Source: Prorocentrum cordatum
Lineage: Eukaryota > Sar > Dinophyceae > Prorocentrales > Prorocentraceae
Assembly (NCBI GenBank): GCA_963575745.1
Contig: CAUYUJ010012558.1
Location: 1,050,203-1,114,202, forward strand
DNA: 64,000 nt
Direction of reading: 5' to 3'
The notes beneath the pieces were generated by a model. That model was not told the origin of the DNA, made no database searches, and saw only the letters and a program-made list of their open reading frames with translations. The position numbers and the translations under genes were made by a program. The stretch's first letter is position 1. Each line of letters starts with the position of its first letter. Below are positions 30,702-42,054 of the stretch, piece after piece.

Positions 30702-30800
30702 TGCGGTGGCGGAGGCGGCGGCGGCGAACTCTGGCAAGGCCTCGTACGGCTTCAGACAAGCCGTTGACGTCCCAGCACCTCGACCCCCGAATCTCGACTC
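30290..30800. repeat. GAC/GGC arrays and GGCCCCCAAGA-like words
   Basis: 30280-30310 and 30630-30702 are GAC arrays. 30345-30465 shows CCTCTGGAGG, CTCCAAAGGCCCC and CCCAGAGGCCTCGG words of the 11-bp family. Confidence 0.65.
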
Positions 30801-30879
30801 AGGATCCAGGAAGGCGACGGCGGCGACTACGACGAGGACGGTGACGACTGCGACGCCGACGGCGACCTGCGGCGACGGC

Positions 30880-31451
30880 GGCGACCTGCGGCGACGGCGG
30901 CGGCGGCGACACGACGACCGCGTCGACGACCGCTTCGGCGACCGCGACGCCGACGGCGACCGACGGCAGCGACGGCTACGATGGCGGCGGTGTTCCGCGG
31001 GGGGCGCGGCCTTCGCCACTGGCTGCCCGGATGATGCGGCGGAGGCCGCGCCAGGCGGCGACGCTGCGCTGCCGACGGCGCCTCCCGAGTGGGGGGAGGG
31101 CGCGGGGCTCGACCGCTCGCCGCTGGGCCCCCGCCGTCTTCGCTCCGAGTCGGCCAGGCCTCCTCGCGCGGTGAGAGGATCGCAGTCGGCCTCTGGTGGC
31201 CTCTTTCCGGCGACATCGTCAGAAGGTTCGCTCGATTTGCCAGTATCGGCCCCCGAACGACACGGAGTCGATGCACAGGGATCACTTAAGGCATACACAA
31301 AGTCAAGAAGATGAGCCAGAGTGGAATAGTCACACCAGCCTTTCAATGAGAAAAGAAAACTGTGGGGCCCTCCTGTCTCACAAACAACGAACGAATCATC
31401 TGGATCAGTGATCCGCTCTCCGTAATATGATTTGACAAAACACACCATCAT
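30880..31451 (-). CDS. Unrecognised protein, N-terminal exon
   Basis: From two consecutive ATGs at 31451 the minus strand reads MMVCFVKSYYGERITDPDDS, VVCETGGPHSFLFSL, GWCDYSTLAHLLDFVYALSD, then a Ser/Arg/Pro-rich tail (SERRRRGPSGERSSP). The first 60 residues have the varied composition of a folded protein. The tail becomes GC-driven low complexity beyond about 30900, so the real exon may end earlier; GTGTATGCC after LLDF is one possible donor. No family recognised. Confidence 0.4.
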
Positions 31452-31604
31452 AATTGGATGGTCACCAGGCGGAGGCGATCGTGTTCTGGGCGGAGGCTTC
31501 GTAGGCTGCTCGGACGCTACAGGACGCTAGAGCGACGGAGGAGGAAACAGGAAAAGCAAGAAAGACATGAAAAACATTTGCTTGCACACGGAGAAACAGG
31601 AACA

Positions 31605-31895
31605 ACTTGAACAAGAGCGACGGTCACAGGTTTCGTTGTTTTTGTCATGCTTTTCCCTATGGAAACGAAACGGTTTTTCATGTTGTTTCATGTTTTTCCT
31701 GTTTTCCCGTCTTCCGTTCTGCTGGGAAAAAGGACCGTGGGCCGCTCAGAGACCCCAGGGCGCCCAGGGGAAGGAGGAGGAAGAAAACAAAAAGCATGAA
31801 AACATGAGAAAACCCCGTGTTTTTTAATGGAAAAAAAGGAAAGACTCGAAAAAGAGCGACAGTCACAGGTTTCGCTGCTTTTCCTTGATTTCCCC
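31605..31895 (+). repeat. Direct repeat D, copy 1 (left of composite element E1)
   Basis: CTTCCGTTCTGCTG, GGGCCGCTCAGAGACCCCAG, GGGGAAGGAGG and CAGTCACAGGTTTCGCTG recur in the same order at 33345-33530. A shorter inner copy, CGGTCACAGGTTTCG, lies at 31620. Confidence 0.8.
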
Positions 31896-31924
31896 TGTGG
31901 AAGCCCCAGGTGTTTCAGTTGTTC

Positions 31925-33335
<1,411 letters not shown>

Positions 33336-33344
33336 TGTTCATGG

Positions 33345-33530
33345 TTTCCCCACTTCCGTTCTGCTGCGAGGAAAGGCCGCGGGCCGCTCAGAGACCCCAG
33401 GGCGCTCAGGGGAAGGAGGCGGAAAGCAGAACAAACAAGAAAAAACATGAAACACCCTGTGCGTTCACATGAAAAAACGTGAAAACCGTACAACACAAAA
33501 AACGGCAGTCACAGGTTTCGCTGTGTTTGT
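33345..33530 (+). repeat. Direct repeat D, copy 2 (right of E1)
   Basis: See copy 1. Between copies lies essentially the whole of E1. Confidence 0.8.
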
Positions 33531-33589
33531 TCCTGTTGTTCTCGATGAAAACATAGAGTTTGTCCTGTTGTTCCTGCCGTTCATGTTTT

Positions 33590-34560
33590 CCCCTCCTTCC
33601 CTTCTCTTCCTTCTCCTCCCCCTCCTGTTCGGCCTTCTCCTCCTCCTCCTCCTCCTCCTTCTCATCCTCCTCCTCCGCCTCCTCCTCCTCCTCCTCCGCC
33701 TCCTCCTCCTCTTCCTATTGATCCTCCTCCTCCACCTCCCCCTCCCCCCGCCAATCCCCCCTTCGTCTGCGGAAGGGGCGAGGAGGGAGGAGGCAGGAAG
33801 ACGAGGAGGGATACACCAGAACTCCGAAGGAGGAAGACGGAGAGGCCGCAGCAGGCGACCTACGCAGGCACGATCACCAGGGTGGCCCACCGAGGCGGGG
33901 GAGCAGCAGCAGGAGAAGGGGAGTGGTAGGAAGGATGAGGGAGGCAGATGAGAAGGGGAGCGGGGAAGACAGGAAGAGGATGAGGGGAGGGGAGGGGGGA
34001 AGACAGGAAGAGGATGAGGGGAGGGGAGGGGAGGGGAGGAGGCGGGCGGGAAGGACGGCGAGAAGGGGGAAGGGAAGGATAGTTGAGGGAGGAAGGACGG
34101 CGAGAAGGGGGAAGGGAGAGGAGCGTGAGCGGGTGGACCCGCCTGCCACGCAGGGAACGAGGGCATCGTAAGCGGGAGACACGTTTCCTCCGCAGCGCCC
34201 TCCGACTCGCCGTCGGGCGCATGCCATTGCTAGCCCATGCTTCGCCAAAGGGCGGGAAGGAGGAATGGGGTGAAGAAAGGAGAGGACAGAAGACGAGAAT
34301 GGAAGACGGGGGGTGTAGATGGAGGAGGGGGGATGGGGGGGGCGGAGAATGGAGGATGGAGCACAGAGAGGATGGGGCACGGAGGACGGAGGGCTGGAGG
34401 ATGCGGGGAAGGGGGAGGTTGACAGGAGGGGAGGAGATCCTGGTGGAAACGTGCCTCGGGGCTTCCCCAACACCAATTTCTCCTCCCGAGTCGCTCCTGA
34501 GAGTGCCCCGGCGACTGGGAAGTGTCCCGTGAGGGTCCCAAAGGGACTGAAAGACTCCCA
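33590..34560. repeat. TCC tract and GGGGA-type duplications
   Basis: TCC-rich at 33590-33755. GAAGACAGGAAGAGGATGAG followed by GGGAGGGGAGG occurs twice at about 33967-34035, and GGAAGGACGGCGAGAAGGGG twice at about 34050 and 34090. 34230-34440 is G/A-rich. No gene seen. Confidence 0.7.
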
Positions 34561-34586
34561 GGACACTTTTCCTCCAGGGCACCACA

Positions 34587-35180
34587 CCTCCTCCTCCTCC
34601 TCCTCCTCCTCCTCCTCCTCCTCCTCCTCCTCCTCCTCCTCCTCCTCCTTCTCCTTCTCCTCCTCATCCTTCCTCTGGGTGGTCGTTCACGGGGGGCAGC
34701 AAACCCGAGGTAAAGACGCGTGCACCTCTCGTGCACCGTACGGGCCCGCAGCGGCAGCTCAGGGGCACTCTGGGGCCCCTCGAGGACCTCTTTCCTGCGA
34801 TCCTCGATGCTCCCCCCCACGTTCGTTGTCCCCCCCGCTGCCATCCGCCCGATTCATGCCGGGGGACCTTCCGGCTTGTCGCCGCCCTCGGCGGCGGTCG
34901 CTGGCGTACGCTCGTCGAAGTGCGCCACGACGACGGCGGGGGAGGTGGACGTGCGCACCACGCGCCGCCTGGTCGGGGTCCGCGCCCCCTCCGCCTTGCC
35001 TCCTCCTCCTCCTCCTCCTCCTCCTCCTCCTCCTCCCTTCCGCCTCCTCCTCCTCCTCCTCCTCCTCCTCCTCCCTCCTCCTCCTCCTCCTCTCCTCCTC
35101 TCCTCCTCCTCCTCCTCCTCCTCCCTCCTCCTCCTCCTCCTCCTCCTCCTCCTCCTCCTCCTCCTCCTCCTCCTCCTCCT
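34587..35180. repeat. Two (TCC)n arrays with GC-rich spacer
   Basis: 34587-34650 and 34997-35180 are TCC arrays. The 340 bp between have open frames but no motif. Confidence 0.85.
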
Positions 35181-35210
35181 CTCAAGCCCATGCGGCTCGA
35201 GGATCGATCG

Positions 35211-35227
35211 TCCGTAGCATTTTGGCT
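35211..35227 (+). promoter_or_regulatory. Degenerate dinoflagellate spliced leader
   Basis: TCCGTAGCATTTTGGCT equals the leader core TCCGTAGCCATTTTGGCT with one C missing; the usual CAAG end is replaced by GCGG. A relic leader marks the 5' end of an old reverse-transcribed mRNA insertion, but no gene is recognisable downstream. Confidence 0.45.
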
Positions 35228-35336
35228 GCGGTCGTGCCTCGATTCAGCGCCCGCCGATTTCGCGCAGCGCTCGAGGGGCACCGCGCCGTCCGCACGCGAC
35301 TGCGGACATCAGCGATGATAAAAGCGGGCAAAGCAA

Positions 35337-35410
35337 GCCATGGTAAATCCCACCAGCCCTCTGGGCGTAGGTAGTTTAACGAAATCTTGTCTTCTCTCTT
35401 CCAATGCCCC
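35337..35410 (+). repeat. Dispersed repeat G, copy 1
   Basis: AATCCCACCAGCCCTCTGGG followed by CGTAG and TAGTTTAACGAA; a close copy lies at about 44228-44275 (AATCCCACCAGCCCTTTGGG, CGTGAG, TGGTTTAGCGA). Confidence 0.7.
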
Positions 35411-35424
35411 TCCTGCCCCTGCTC

Positions 35425-35660
35425 GGGGGAGGGGGTTATCACTGTTCGCTATTAATATACACGCCCTCCCAAAGGCGACCGACAACCAACCAGGAACACT
35501 GCCGACCCTAGAATCTTCCCGTTTCCAACCATCCCTGTCACAAGAAAAACATGCAGAAAACACTCTGACTCCAATTTCTGAGAATGCGCAACCAACCCGA
35601 TGCGCCCTCCCCCCCCTCCCAACCATCCTTCAAACAATTATACAACATACACTTTGGGGC
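35425..35660 (+). repeat. Direct repeat F, copy 1
   Basis: ATCACTGTTCGCTATTAATA, CACGCCCTCCCAAAGGCGAC, ACACTCTGACTCCAATTTCT and CAACCCGATGCGCCC recur in order at 36300-36510. Confidence 0.8.
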
Positions 35661-35729
35661 AAAGTCTTGAGCCATGCTCGTGAAACACACGAGCATTTTG
35701 TATATTTTCCGACAGGGACAGCAGGGGTG

Positions 35730-36190
35730 TCAGCATATTGCCTGCTGTGCGCAGGGCCACGATCCATGACAAAAAAACATACAACATCCACCTCGCGGCT
35801 CAGGCTGGATCATGCGCGGCCACCCCGAGATCACTGTCACGTGGGTTGTGACGGAGACGGCGAGGGTGGTGGCGTATGGCCTGCTGTGCGCAGGCCCACC
35901 ACAGACAATGATGGGCATCGGTTTTCGATAAGGATGGTGGGGGGCAACGTGTTTCCCTCTGTGTGCTGTCATGTGCGCAGGTGCACCTGACGCTCTGCAC
36001 GTGCCCTGAACGTGGCGCACCTGACCCGGCTGGAGTATGCGGCACACCTGGCGCACGTGGAGCACTTGGCGCATCTGGCGCACCAGGCGTGCCTGGCACG
36101 CTCGGGCCCCAGGGGTGCCGCCTGGCGCGCGTGACGCGCCTGGCACGCGTGGCGCACCTCGCCCCAGCGTCGCGCACATGAGGTTGGTTT
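35730..36190. repeat. Duplication and CTGGCGCAC 9-bp array
   Basis: GCCTGCTGTGCGCAGG occurs at about 35740 and 35879, with a weaker third at 35962. From about 35985 to 36175 the sequence is a degenerate CTGGCGCAC repeat, which reads as Leu/Ala/His triplets. Confidence 0.7.
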
Positions 36191-36195
36191 TGATT

Positions 36196-36290
36196 CCCAG
36201 CAGCTGCCAGTCCAAAGAAAACCGCTGAACATGCTTAGGCTCGGGTGTTACTTCTGTGTCGGGAGGGCGTGTGGGAGTGAGCTAGACGGC
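36196..36290 (+). repeat. Direct repeat H, copy 1
   Basis: CAGCTGCCAGTCCAAAG, GCTGAACATGCTTAGGCTCG, GGTGTTACTTCTGTGTCGGG and AGGGCGTGTGGGAGTGAGC match 36998-37106 in order. Confidence 0.8.
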
Positions 36291-36299
36291 TTGCTATCC

Positions 36300-36510
36300 A
36301 GGAGGGTGTCTTGATCACTGTTCCCTATTAATAGACACCCCCTCCCCCAGGCGACTGGGGGCCAACCAGGGTCCATGCCGACCCCCCCACCATCCCTTGT
36401 AAAACAACAATACAAAACACACTCTGACTCCACATTCGGAACATGCGCAGCCAACCCGATGCGCCCCCCCCCAACATCCCTGTCAAAAAACAATACAGAG
36501 CAACTACACT
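36300..36510 (+). repeat. Direct repeat F, copy 2
   Basis: Second copy of 35425-35660. Together with H this gives the order F-H-F-(GGC)n-H. Confidence 0.8.
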
Positions 36511-36594
36511 TGGCGGCGGCGGCGGCTGCGGCGGCTGCGGCGGCGGTGGCGGCGGCTGCGGCGGCTGCGGCGGCGGCGGCGGCGGCGGGGCGGG

Positions 36595-36626
<32 letters not shown>

Positions 36627-36908
36627 GGGCGGCGGCGGCGCGGCGGCGGCGGTGGCGGCGGCGGCGGCGGCGGCGCGGCGGCGGCTTAAGCGGCGGCTGC
36701 TGCGGCGGCTGCGGCGGCTGCGGTAGCGGCAGAGTACACTTGGCGGCGGCGGCGGCTACGGGCTGCGGCGGCCGGCGGCGGCGGCGGGCGCGGTGGCGGC
36801 AGGGCTGCGGCTGCGGCGGCGGTTTGGCATCGGGGGGCGGCTGCGGCTGCAGCGGCGGCGCGGCGGCGGCGGCGGCGGCGGCGGGCGGCGGCGGCGGCGC
36901 GGCGGCGC

Positions 36909-36961
<53 letters not shown>

Positions 36962-36988
36962 AGACGGCGGCGGCGGCGGCGGCGGATT
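36510..36988. repeat. (GGC)n array of about 480 bp
   Basis: GGC/CGG repeats with occasional GCT or GTA units. TACACTTGGCGGCGG occurs at both 36505 and 36735, so part of the array seems duplicated. Confidence 0.9.
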
Positions 36989-36997
36989 GGCCCCCAG

Positions 36998-37106
36998 TAG
37001 CTGCCCATCCCAAGACGACTGCTGAATATGCTGAGGCTCGGGCCAGACTCGGGTGCTACGTATGTGTTGGGAGGGCGGGTGGGAGTGAGCGAGACGGCTT
37101 GCGGGC
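36998..37106 (+). repeat. Direct repeat H, copy 2
   Basis: Second copy of 36196-36290, on the other side of the GGC array. The sequence after it, to about 37165 (CCCCTCCCCTGGGCCTGGGA), resembles 44330-44355. Confidence 0.75.
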
Positions 37107-37483
37107 GGGGAGGGGGTAACTTGACCCCTCGCCCATACCCCCTCCCCTGGGCCTGGGAGGGGGGGAGCGGAGGTGTTAGGGCGTCCAAGATAGCCCGCGA
37201 TGGCTCCAAAAGGGTTTCAGGGAGCCCACGATGGCCTCCAAAATGGATCAAGATACCATGTCTGAGGTCTCGGGTCATGCCGTGCTCGAGCAGTGTACGC
37301 TTGTTAGTTCAATCAAGGTTGCGTGCATAGTGGTTTCCTGGGTTGTGGGGTGAAGACGTGTCTGCCGTCCGCATACTGAGCCGAGCAATTTGTGGTTGCA
37401 GCTGCTTCCACATGTTGCGCAACGCGCATGCCACTTCTTCTGCTTGGATGAATCAGCGCCGGCATGTCCGTACTGATTATTTT

Positions 37484-37545
37484 GTTCCCAGCCATCCTGT
37501 GGTGTTGGGTCCTCATTTTGAACAGACTGCACCCCGCGTTCTCTT
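37484..37545 (-). repeat. Dispersed 60-bp repeat L, copy 2 (inverted)
   Basis: Reverse complement of 25110-25170, including AGGACCCAACACCACAGGAT. Confidence 0.75.
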
Positions 37546-37549
37546 CCTC

Positions 37550-37675
37550 TCCTCTCCTCCTCCTGCCCCTCCTCCCTCCTCCTCCTCCCTTCTCCTTCTC
37601 CTCCTCCTCCTCCTCCTCCCCTCCTCCTCCAACAACTCCTCCTCCTTTCCTCCTCTGCCTTCTCCTCCTGCGCCG
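37550..37675. repeat. TCC-rich tract
   Basis: TCCTCC runs with CTCC interruptions just before the 37.7-kb open frames. Confidence 0.8.
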
Positions 37676-37754
37676 TAGACGCCCCAGAAGCCAGACTTGG
37701 CCCTTCCCAGAAAGGCCGAGCTGCGGGGCGCAGCCGGGAGCGGCAGCGGTGCTT

Positions 37755-38405
37755 TCATCGTTTACCTGAAGACGCGTTCTGAACGCTGCAGGTCCTCAGG
37801 CACTGGGGAACGGCGACGGCTGCAAATCCGACGGCGCCGACAGCGCCAGAGCGTTGGGCGAGCAGGGCTACCAAGCCCTCACCTGGCAGCTGAGCGTAGG
37901 CATGGTGGCGCGCCACAGCGGACTCAACCGGACAGTCGGCAGCCTCGCCGCACGCTGGCGCGGCCAACCTGGCACCGCCAACACCCAGACGACCGCCTCG
38001 AACGCGCAGTCCTGGATTTGAAACACCAGGACGACGGTCGGCGCTGGCTCAACGTCTCCGCGTCCACCCTTCGTGCTCGAGGCTGGGGGGCGGCTCGGCG
38101 CCGAGGCCCGCCACGGATTGCTCGGGCAGGTGCACCTGCTGCCCGAGGACCAGCCGCGGGAGCTGGCGTTGGCCTACAAGGTTCTGAGCTGCGGCTTGCA
38201 GGCCGCCACAGCGCGCCAGCTCCGCAAGGCGGCAGGCCTGCGCCAGGAGCTGGGCGGCTGGCGGACTGCGGTGGCCACAGCCGGCACTAGCGACGTTGGC
38301 AGCGCGGCGGACGGCGTAGACGGTTTGCTGCTGGATGCCGCTGTTGGGCGCTCAGGACGACGACGAAAAGCGGCGGGAGCTGGCCGGGCTGGGCGCCGCT
38401 GCTAG
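37755..38405 (+). pseudogene. Two protein-like frames, possibly one broken gene
   Basis: The first frame has no ATG and reads SARALGEQGYQALTWQLSVG, MVARHSGLNRTVGSLAARW, then stops at 38018-38020. A second, shifted frame from about 38055 reads EAGGRLGAEARHGLLGQVHL, RELALAYKVLSCGLQAATA and ends GRAGRRC with a stop at 38405. Both have varied composition unlike the repeat frames around them. They may be parts of one protein separated by an intron or a frame fault. Family not recognised. Confidence 0.35.
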
Positions 38406-38754
38406 CCGGGCAGGGACGTCGTCAACCGAGCGCCGCTGATCGGCGCTGGTGCTGGCCGGGCTGGGCTGAGGCGGGCGGCGGGCGCTGACGGCAGGCCCAC
38501 GGCCGGCAACGACTCGTTTCTCGCGTTCGCCAGGGTGCTCCTGGGCAGCGCTGCTAAAGGCCCGGCTGGCGCAACCCGTTCCTCCTGGGAGCGCCCGCTG
38601 TTCGAGCCAGGGTCCAGCAACGGGTGCTCCCGGGGGTCAGTGTTGCGCACTAGGGCCTTTGGGGTTCGCGCCAGCTCCCAGCCAAGCTTCGCGGGGACGG
38701 ACCTTCCCACCCGACTTCGCGTTCCCTTTCCTAATGAATGACTCCTCCCTGTCC

Positions 38755-39110
38755 CACCCCGAAGCCGGTCGGAAGTGCCTTCTGGGCGTTTCGCCTGAGA
38801 CAGTCTCACCATTGTATGATCCTGAAGCTTAGAATGTGCAACAGCTTCACGGATGGAGGGTGGGCTGCTTTCAAAATGTAGCTCCGCCTGGGCGCCGCGC
38901 ACATCTGCCTTTAAACAATAAACGAGATTCACAGAGTTTGGAGAAGTCGTTTTCAACGTACGGCTCTCGCATTAAAATAGCGCCGCGAACACTCGTCATT
39001 ACAATTGAAGTAGCTTCACGGATGGAGGGGAATCATTTTTAATCTGTGGCTCTAACCTTGCCGACGCACACATTCGCTTCAAACATTTGCAACGGTTTGA
39101 CGGATTCTCA
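38755..39110. repeat. 80-bp degenerate tandem repeat, locus 1
   Basis: Units contain CTTCACGGATGGAGGG, TTTTCAAAATGT, GGCTCT or AGCTCC, and GCGCCGCGCACATC. The same family forms a longer array at 51355-52080. Confidence 0.7.
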
Positions 39111-39119
39111 TGGTTAACG

Positions 39120-39440
39120 TACTAGCAAGGGTGTTTGGGCACGATGCCGGACTGTCAGGGCGCAACAGTCACGTTGATTCGAGGTGTTGAAGTCCCCAGA
39201 CGTAACTGTAACGGTGATTCGCGACGTTGCTGTCCCAGGAATGGTCTCAGGCACAGTTCGGGATTATCCAGCGGTTGTTTTCCAACGGGGCACTTACTTC
39301 AGTGAAAATTATCCCGGCAAAGCAACCTAACAGCGATGTGTAGAAGCATATCTGAAAGCATTCCCCTTAAGATTCAGATGAAAATCCAGTTGTAGAATTC
39401 TGCTGTTCTCGCAGTCGTAGTCGCATTCGCGATGACAGTC
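39120..39440. other. No supported gene
   Basis: GTAACTGTAACGGTGATTCG and CAACAGTCACGTTGATTCG words near 39165 and 39200 look like a small duplication. No gene seen. Confidence 0.35.
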
Positions 39441-39798
39441 GCAGCGGCAACGGCAGTCGCAGTCACAGCCTCAGCCTCAGCCTGCCTCAGCCTCAGCCTC
39501 AGCCTGCCTCAGCCTCAGCCTGCCTCAGCCTCAGCCTCAGCCTGCTTCAGCCTCAGCCTCAGTCTGCCTTCAGCCTCGGCCTCAGCCTCAGCCTGCCTCA
39601 GCCTCAGCCTGCATCAGCCTCAGCCTCAGCCTCAGCCTGCCTCAGCATCAGCCTGCTTCAGCCTCAGCCTCAGCCTGCCTCAGCCTCAGCCTCAGTCTGC
39701 TTCAGCCTCAGCCTCAGTCTGCCTTCAGCCTCGGCCTCAGCCTCAGCCTGCCTCAGCCTCAGCCTGCCTCGGCCGCAGCGTCAGCCTGCCTCAGCATT
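39440..39798. repeat. (CAGCCT)n array
   Basis: CAGCCTCAGCCT units with regular GCCTGC variants over 350 bp. Confidence 0.95.
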
Positions 39799-39811
39799 CG
39801 AAAAGTTGGCT

Positions 39812-40125
39812 GGCCCAGGAATGGAGTTCTGGGAACTTGAAGAGCACGAAGTGGCCTACAGTTGGCTCCGGGCATCCAAAATGTGGCCCGGGAATGGAGT
39901 TCTGGGAAATCGAAGAGCACGAAGTGGCCTACAGTTGGCTCCGGGCATCCAAAATGTGGCCCGGGAATGGAGTTCTGGGAAGTCGAAGAGCACGAAGTGG
40001 CCTACAGTTGGCTCCGGGCATCCAAAACCTGGCTCAAGTGGCAGCAAAATGTGGCCCGGGAATGGAGTTCTGGGAGCGCCAAGAGCGATTTTGCGAGGAT
40101 GTCCCAAGCGATTTGGGCTTCGGCG
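39812..40125 (+). repeat. 73-bp tandem repeat ending in a unique coding-like tail
   Basis: GGCCCGGGAATGGAGTTCTG recurs at 39812 (one variant base), 39885, 39958 and 40053. Spacing is 73, 73 and 95. Each unit can read MEFWE(L/I/V)EEHEVAYSW. Because 73 is not a multiple of three, one frame passes through all three readings. After the last unit the frame runs on as MEFWERQERFCEDVPSDLGF and ends DPPEES with a stop at 40179-40181, which looks like a genuine C-terminus. Confidence 0.8.
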
Positions 40126-40321
40126 GCAGCCGCGGCGGCAGCCTGTCCGGGTCCCGCCCAGACCCCCCTGAGGAGTCATGATGCTCTCTTTTGAGACCAC
40201 TAGAAACCTATCAGCAAGAGCTGTTAGATAATAAGCCGTATAGGGGACTTTGAAGAAGGAGCTTGTAGAGCTGGTTCGTTGCAATGTCGTTGATGAGTCT
40301 TAGGTTTACATGTTTACACTG

Positions 40322-40372
40322 GTCCTCCTCCTCCTCCTCCTCCTCCTCCTCCTCCTCCTCCTCCTGCCTCTC
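40322..40372. repeat. (TCC)n microsatellite
   Basis: TCC array. Confidence 0.9.
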
Positions 40373-40374
40373 CT

Positions 40375-41175
40375 CCTTTGTCACAGGTGTCGGCGCAGCC
40401 AGGCAGCTCCTCACATGTCCGCCCTCCCCCTTCGCCCCCACCCCCAGGGCGCACCCCTGGCAGGGCAGCTCGATCTGATCCGGCCCACCAGTGGAGTTGG
40501 AAGCGCACTCGATGGGTCTGAAGGGTATGCCTCACATTCGCCAGAGGGGCAAACTGGCCCGAGGCGGCTACCGCGACATGCCCAGGCTACAACGCTGCCT
40601 TCACCGAGCTAGCCCGAAATCCGCGCACGCATACCACCCACCTGTCCAATAACACAGTGGGCGTGGTCTTCATATGCAGCACTTGCTTGTCGGGATTTCT
40701 CGCAATCTGGGGATCCCAGGATGCTGAGGGGATTTCAAGCGCGGCTTTGCCTCCAACGGAGCACGATACTCATGGGAAAGATTCTCGCAGGGCAGGCATC
40801 CAGATTTCAAGAAAGAAACGTGTGAGCGCATGGAAGAACACTTGTCACTTGCCACCGTGCTGTAATCGTAGGTATGTGCTTTCCTCCCTCTCTCTAGCTT
40901 TCTGTTTGTGCACCAGAACTCGGGAAGGCTAGAGGAAGGTGGACAGGATCTGGGTTGCCGTCCCAGGGGCACTTCAGGCCGCTTCAGCGGCAGGCGTGGC
41001 GCAAGCGTGCCAGCCCCACGGGCTGGCAGAGTTGGGCACTACACCGTGGATGCCACGCAAGCCAAAAGAAGTGACCGTCAGCCTCCCATCTTGCCACTAT
41101 CCTGTGCCGCTTGTCTCGGTCTCCCCATCGTCTCGCCCGCGTCCGCACGTGGCGCATGCCCGCTTGCCCACCTCG
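40375..41175. other. No supported gene
   Basis: Open frames on both strands without motifs; nothing else seen. Confidence 0.35.
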
Positions 41176-41179
41176 CCCC

Positions 41180-41295
41180 CCTCCTCCTCCTCCTCCTCAT
41201 CCTCCTCCTCCTCCTCCTCCTCCTCCTCCTCCTCCTACTCCTCCTCCTCCTCTTCATCCGCCTCCTCCTCCTCCTCCTCCTCCTCCTCTTCCAGC
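41180..41295. repeat. (TCC)n array
   Basis: TCC array with TCA and TAC interruptions. Confidence 0.9.
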
Positions 41296-41714
41296 CCCTT
41301 CCCCCCGTCGCGCCTCCTTCGCCACGCGCCCCGCCGCACGAGTCGCGGTCTCGGCCAGAGGGCGCGCCGGGCGCACCTAAGGAACAACGTTGCCCCAAAT
41401 CTCTTTCTTGGGGGCCCCTTGGAGGCTGGGCCTGCGAGAGAAGCCTTGGGAGCTTACGATTGAAGGTAGCACCTCAGTAAGGACCACCAGCCCAATGGCG
41501 ACGCCCCCCAATAGGCGCGTCACGAACTGCAACCACGAGTGGGGCGCACCACAACCGTGCCCGATCATTACCCCTGTAGTTCGGCACATCACGCCACAAG
41601 CAGGTACTCAAACTCTTGCTGCTGGCCGTCAGGCCCACAGAGGTGGCAGCTCGCAACGTGTGCAACCACACACGGACCTCCCACCCCCTCAGGGAAGCGT
41701 GCTGTTTAGCATCC

Positions 41715-41805
41715 TGCCTGCCTCTCCTCCTCCTCCTCCTCCTCCTCCTCCTCCTCCTCCTCCTCCCTTCTCTTCTGCCTCCTCCCTCCCTCCTCCTCCG
41801 CCGCC
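41715..41805. repeat. (TCC)n array
   Basis: TCC array. 41300-41715 between the arrays holds open frames without motifs. Confidence 0.85.
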
Positions 41806-41969
41806 TGCGAAGATCCGATGACTTCAAATCGATCCAGGCAGGTAGAGCCCAGAACTGCCCCAAAGCGCGAGCAACAGGCCATGGATCGCAATCGCCCTCA
41901 TTCAGTTCCGTCCATCCGCCGCCTCGAGTCTCGACATCCCTCCTCCCTGAGATCCGACGTCGCGAAGAA

Positions 41970-42050
41970 ATTGCAACATCGTGAGAAATCACGACCGGTC
42001 TCGGCGAGTGAGAAATCGTGATCACGAACATCGTGAGAAATCGTGAGACT
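41970..42050. repeat. CGTGAGAAATCGTGA short tandem repeat
   Basis: CGTGAGAAATCACGA, GTGAGAAATCGTGA and CGTGAGAAATCGTGA in succession. Confidence 0.75.
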
Positions 42051-42054
42051 CATT

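Noticed and set aside
36328-37278. A 316-codon minus-strand frame and its plus-strand counterparts
   Set aside because: Mostly translation of the GGC array joined to repeats F and H.
39440-39798. CAGCCT array as a telomere-like repeat
   Set aside because: The unit does not resemble the TTTAGGG-type repeat expected for dinoflagellates and is internal and degenerate.
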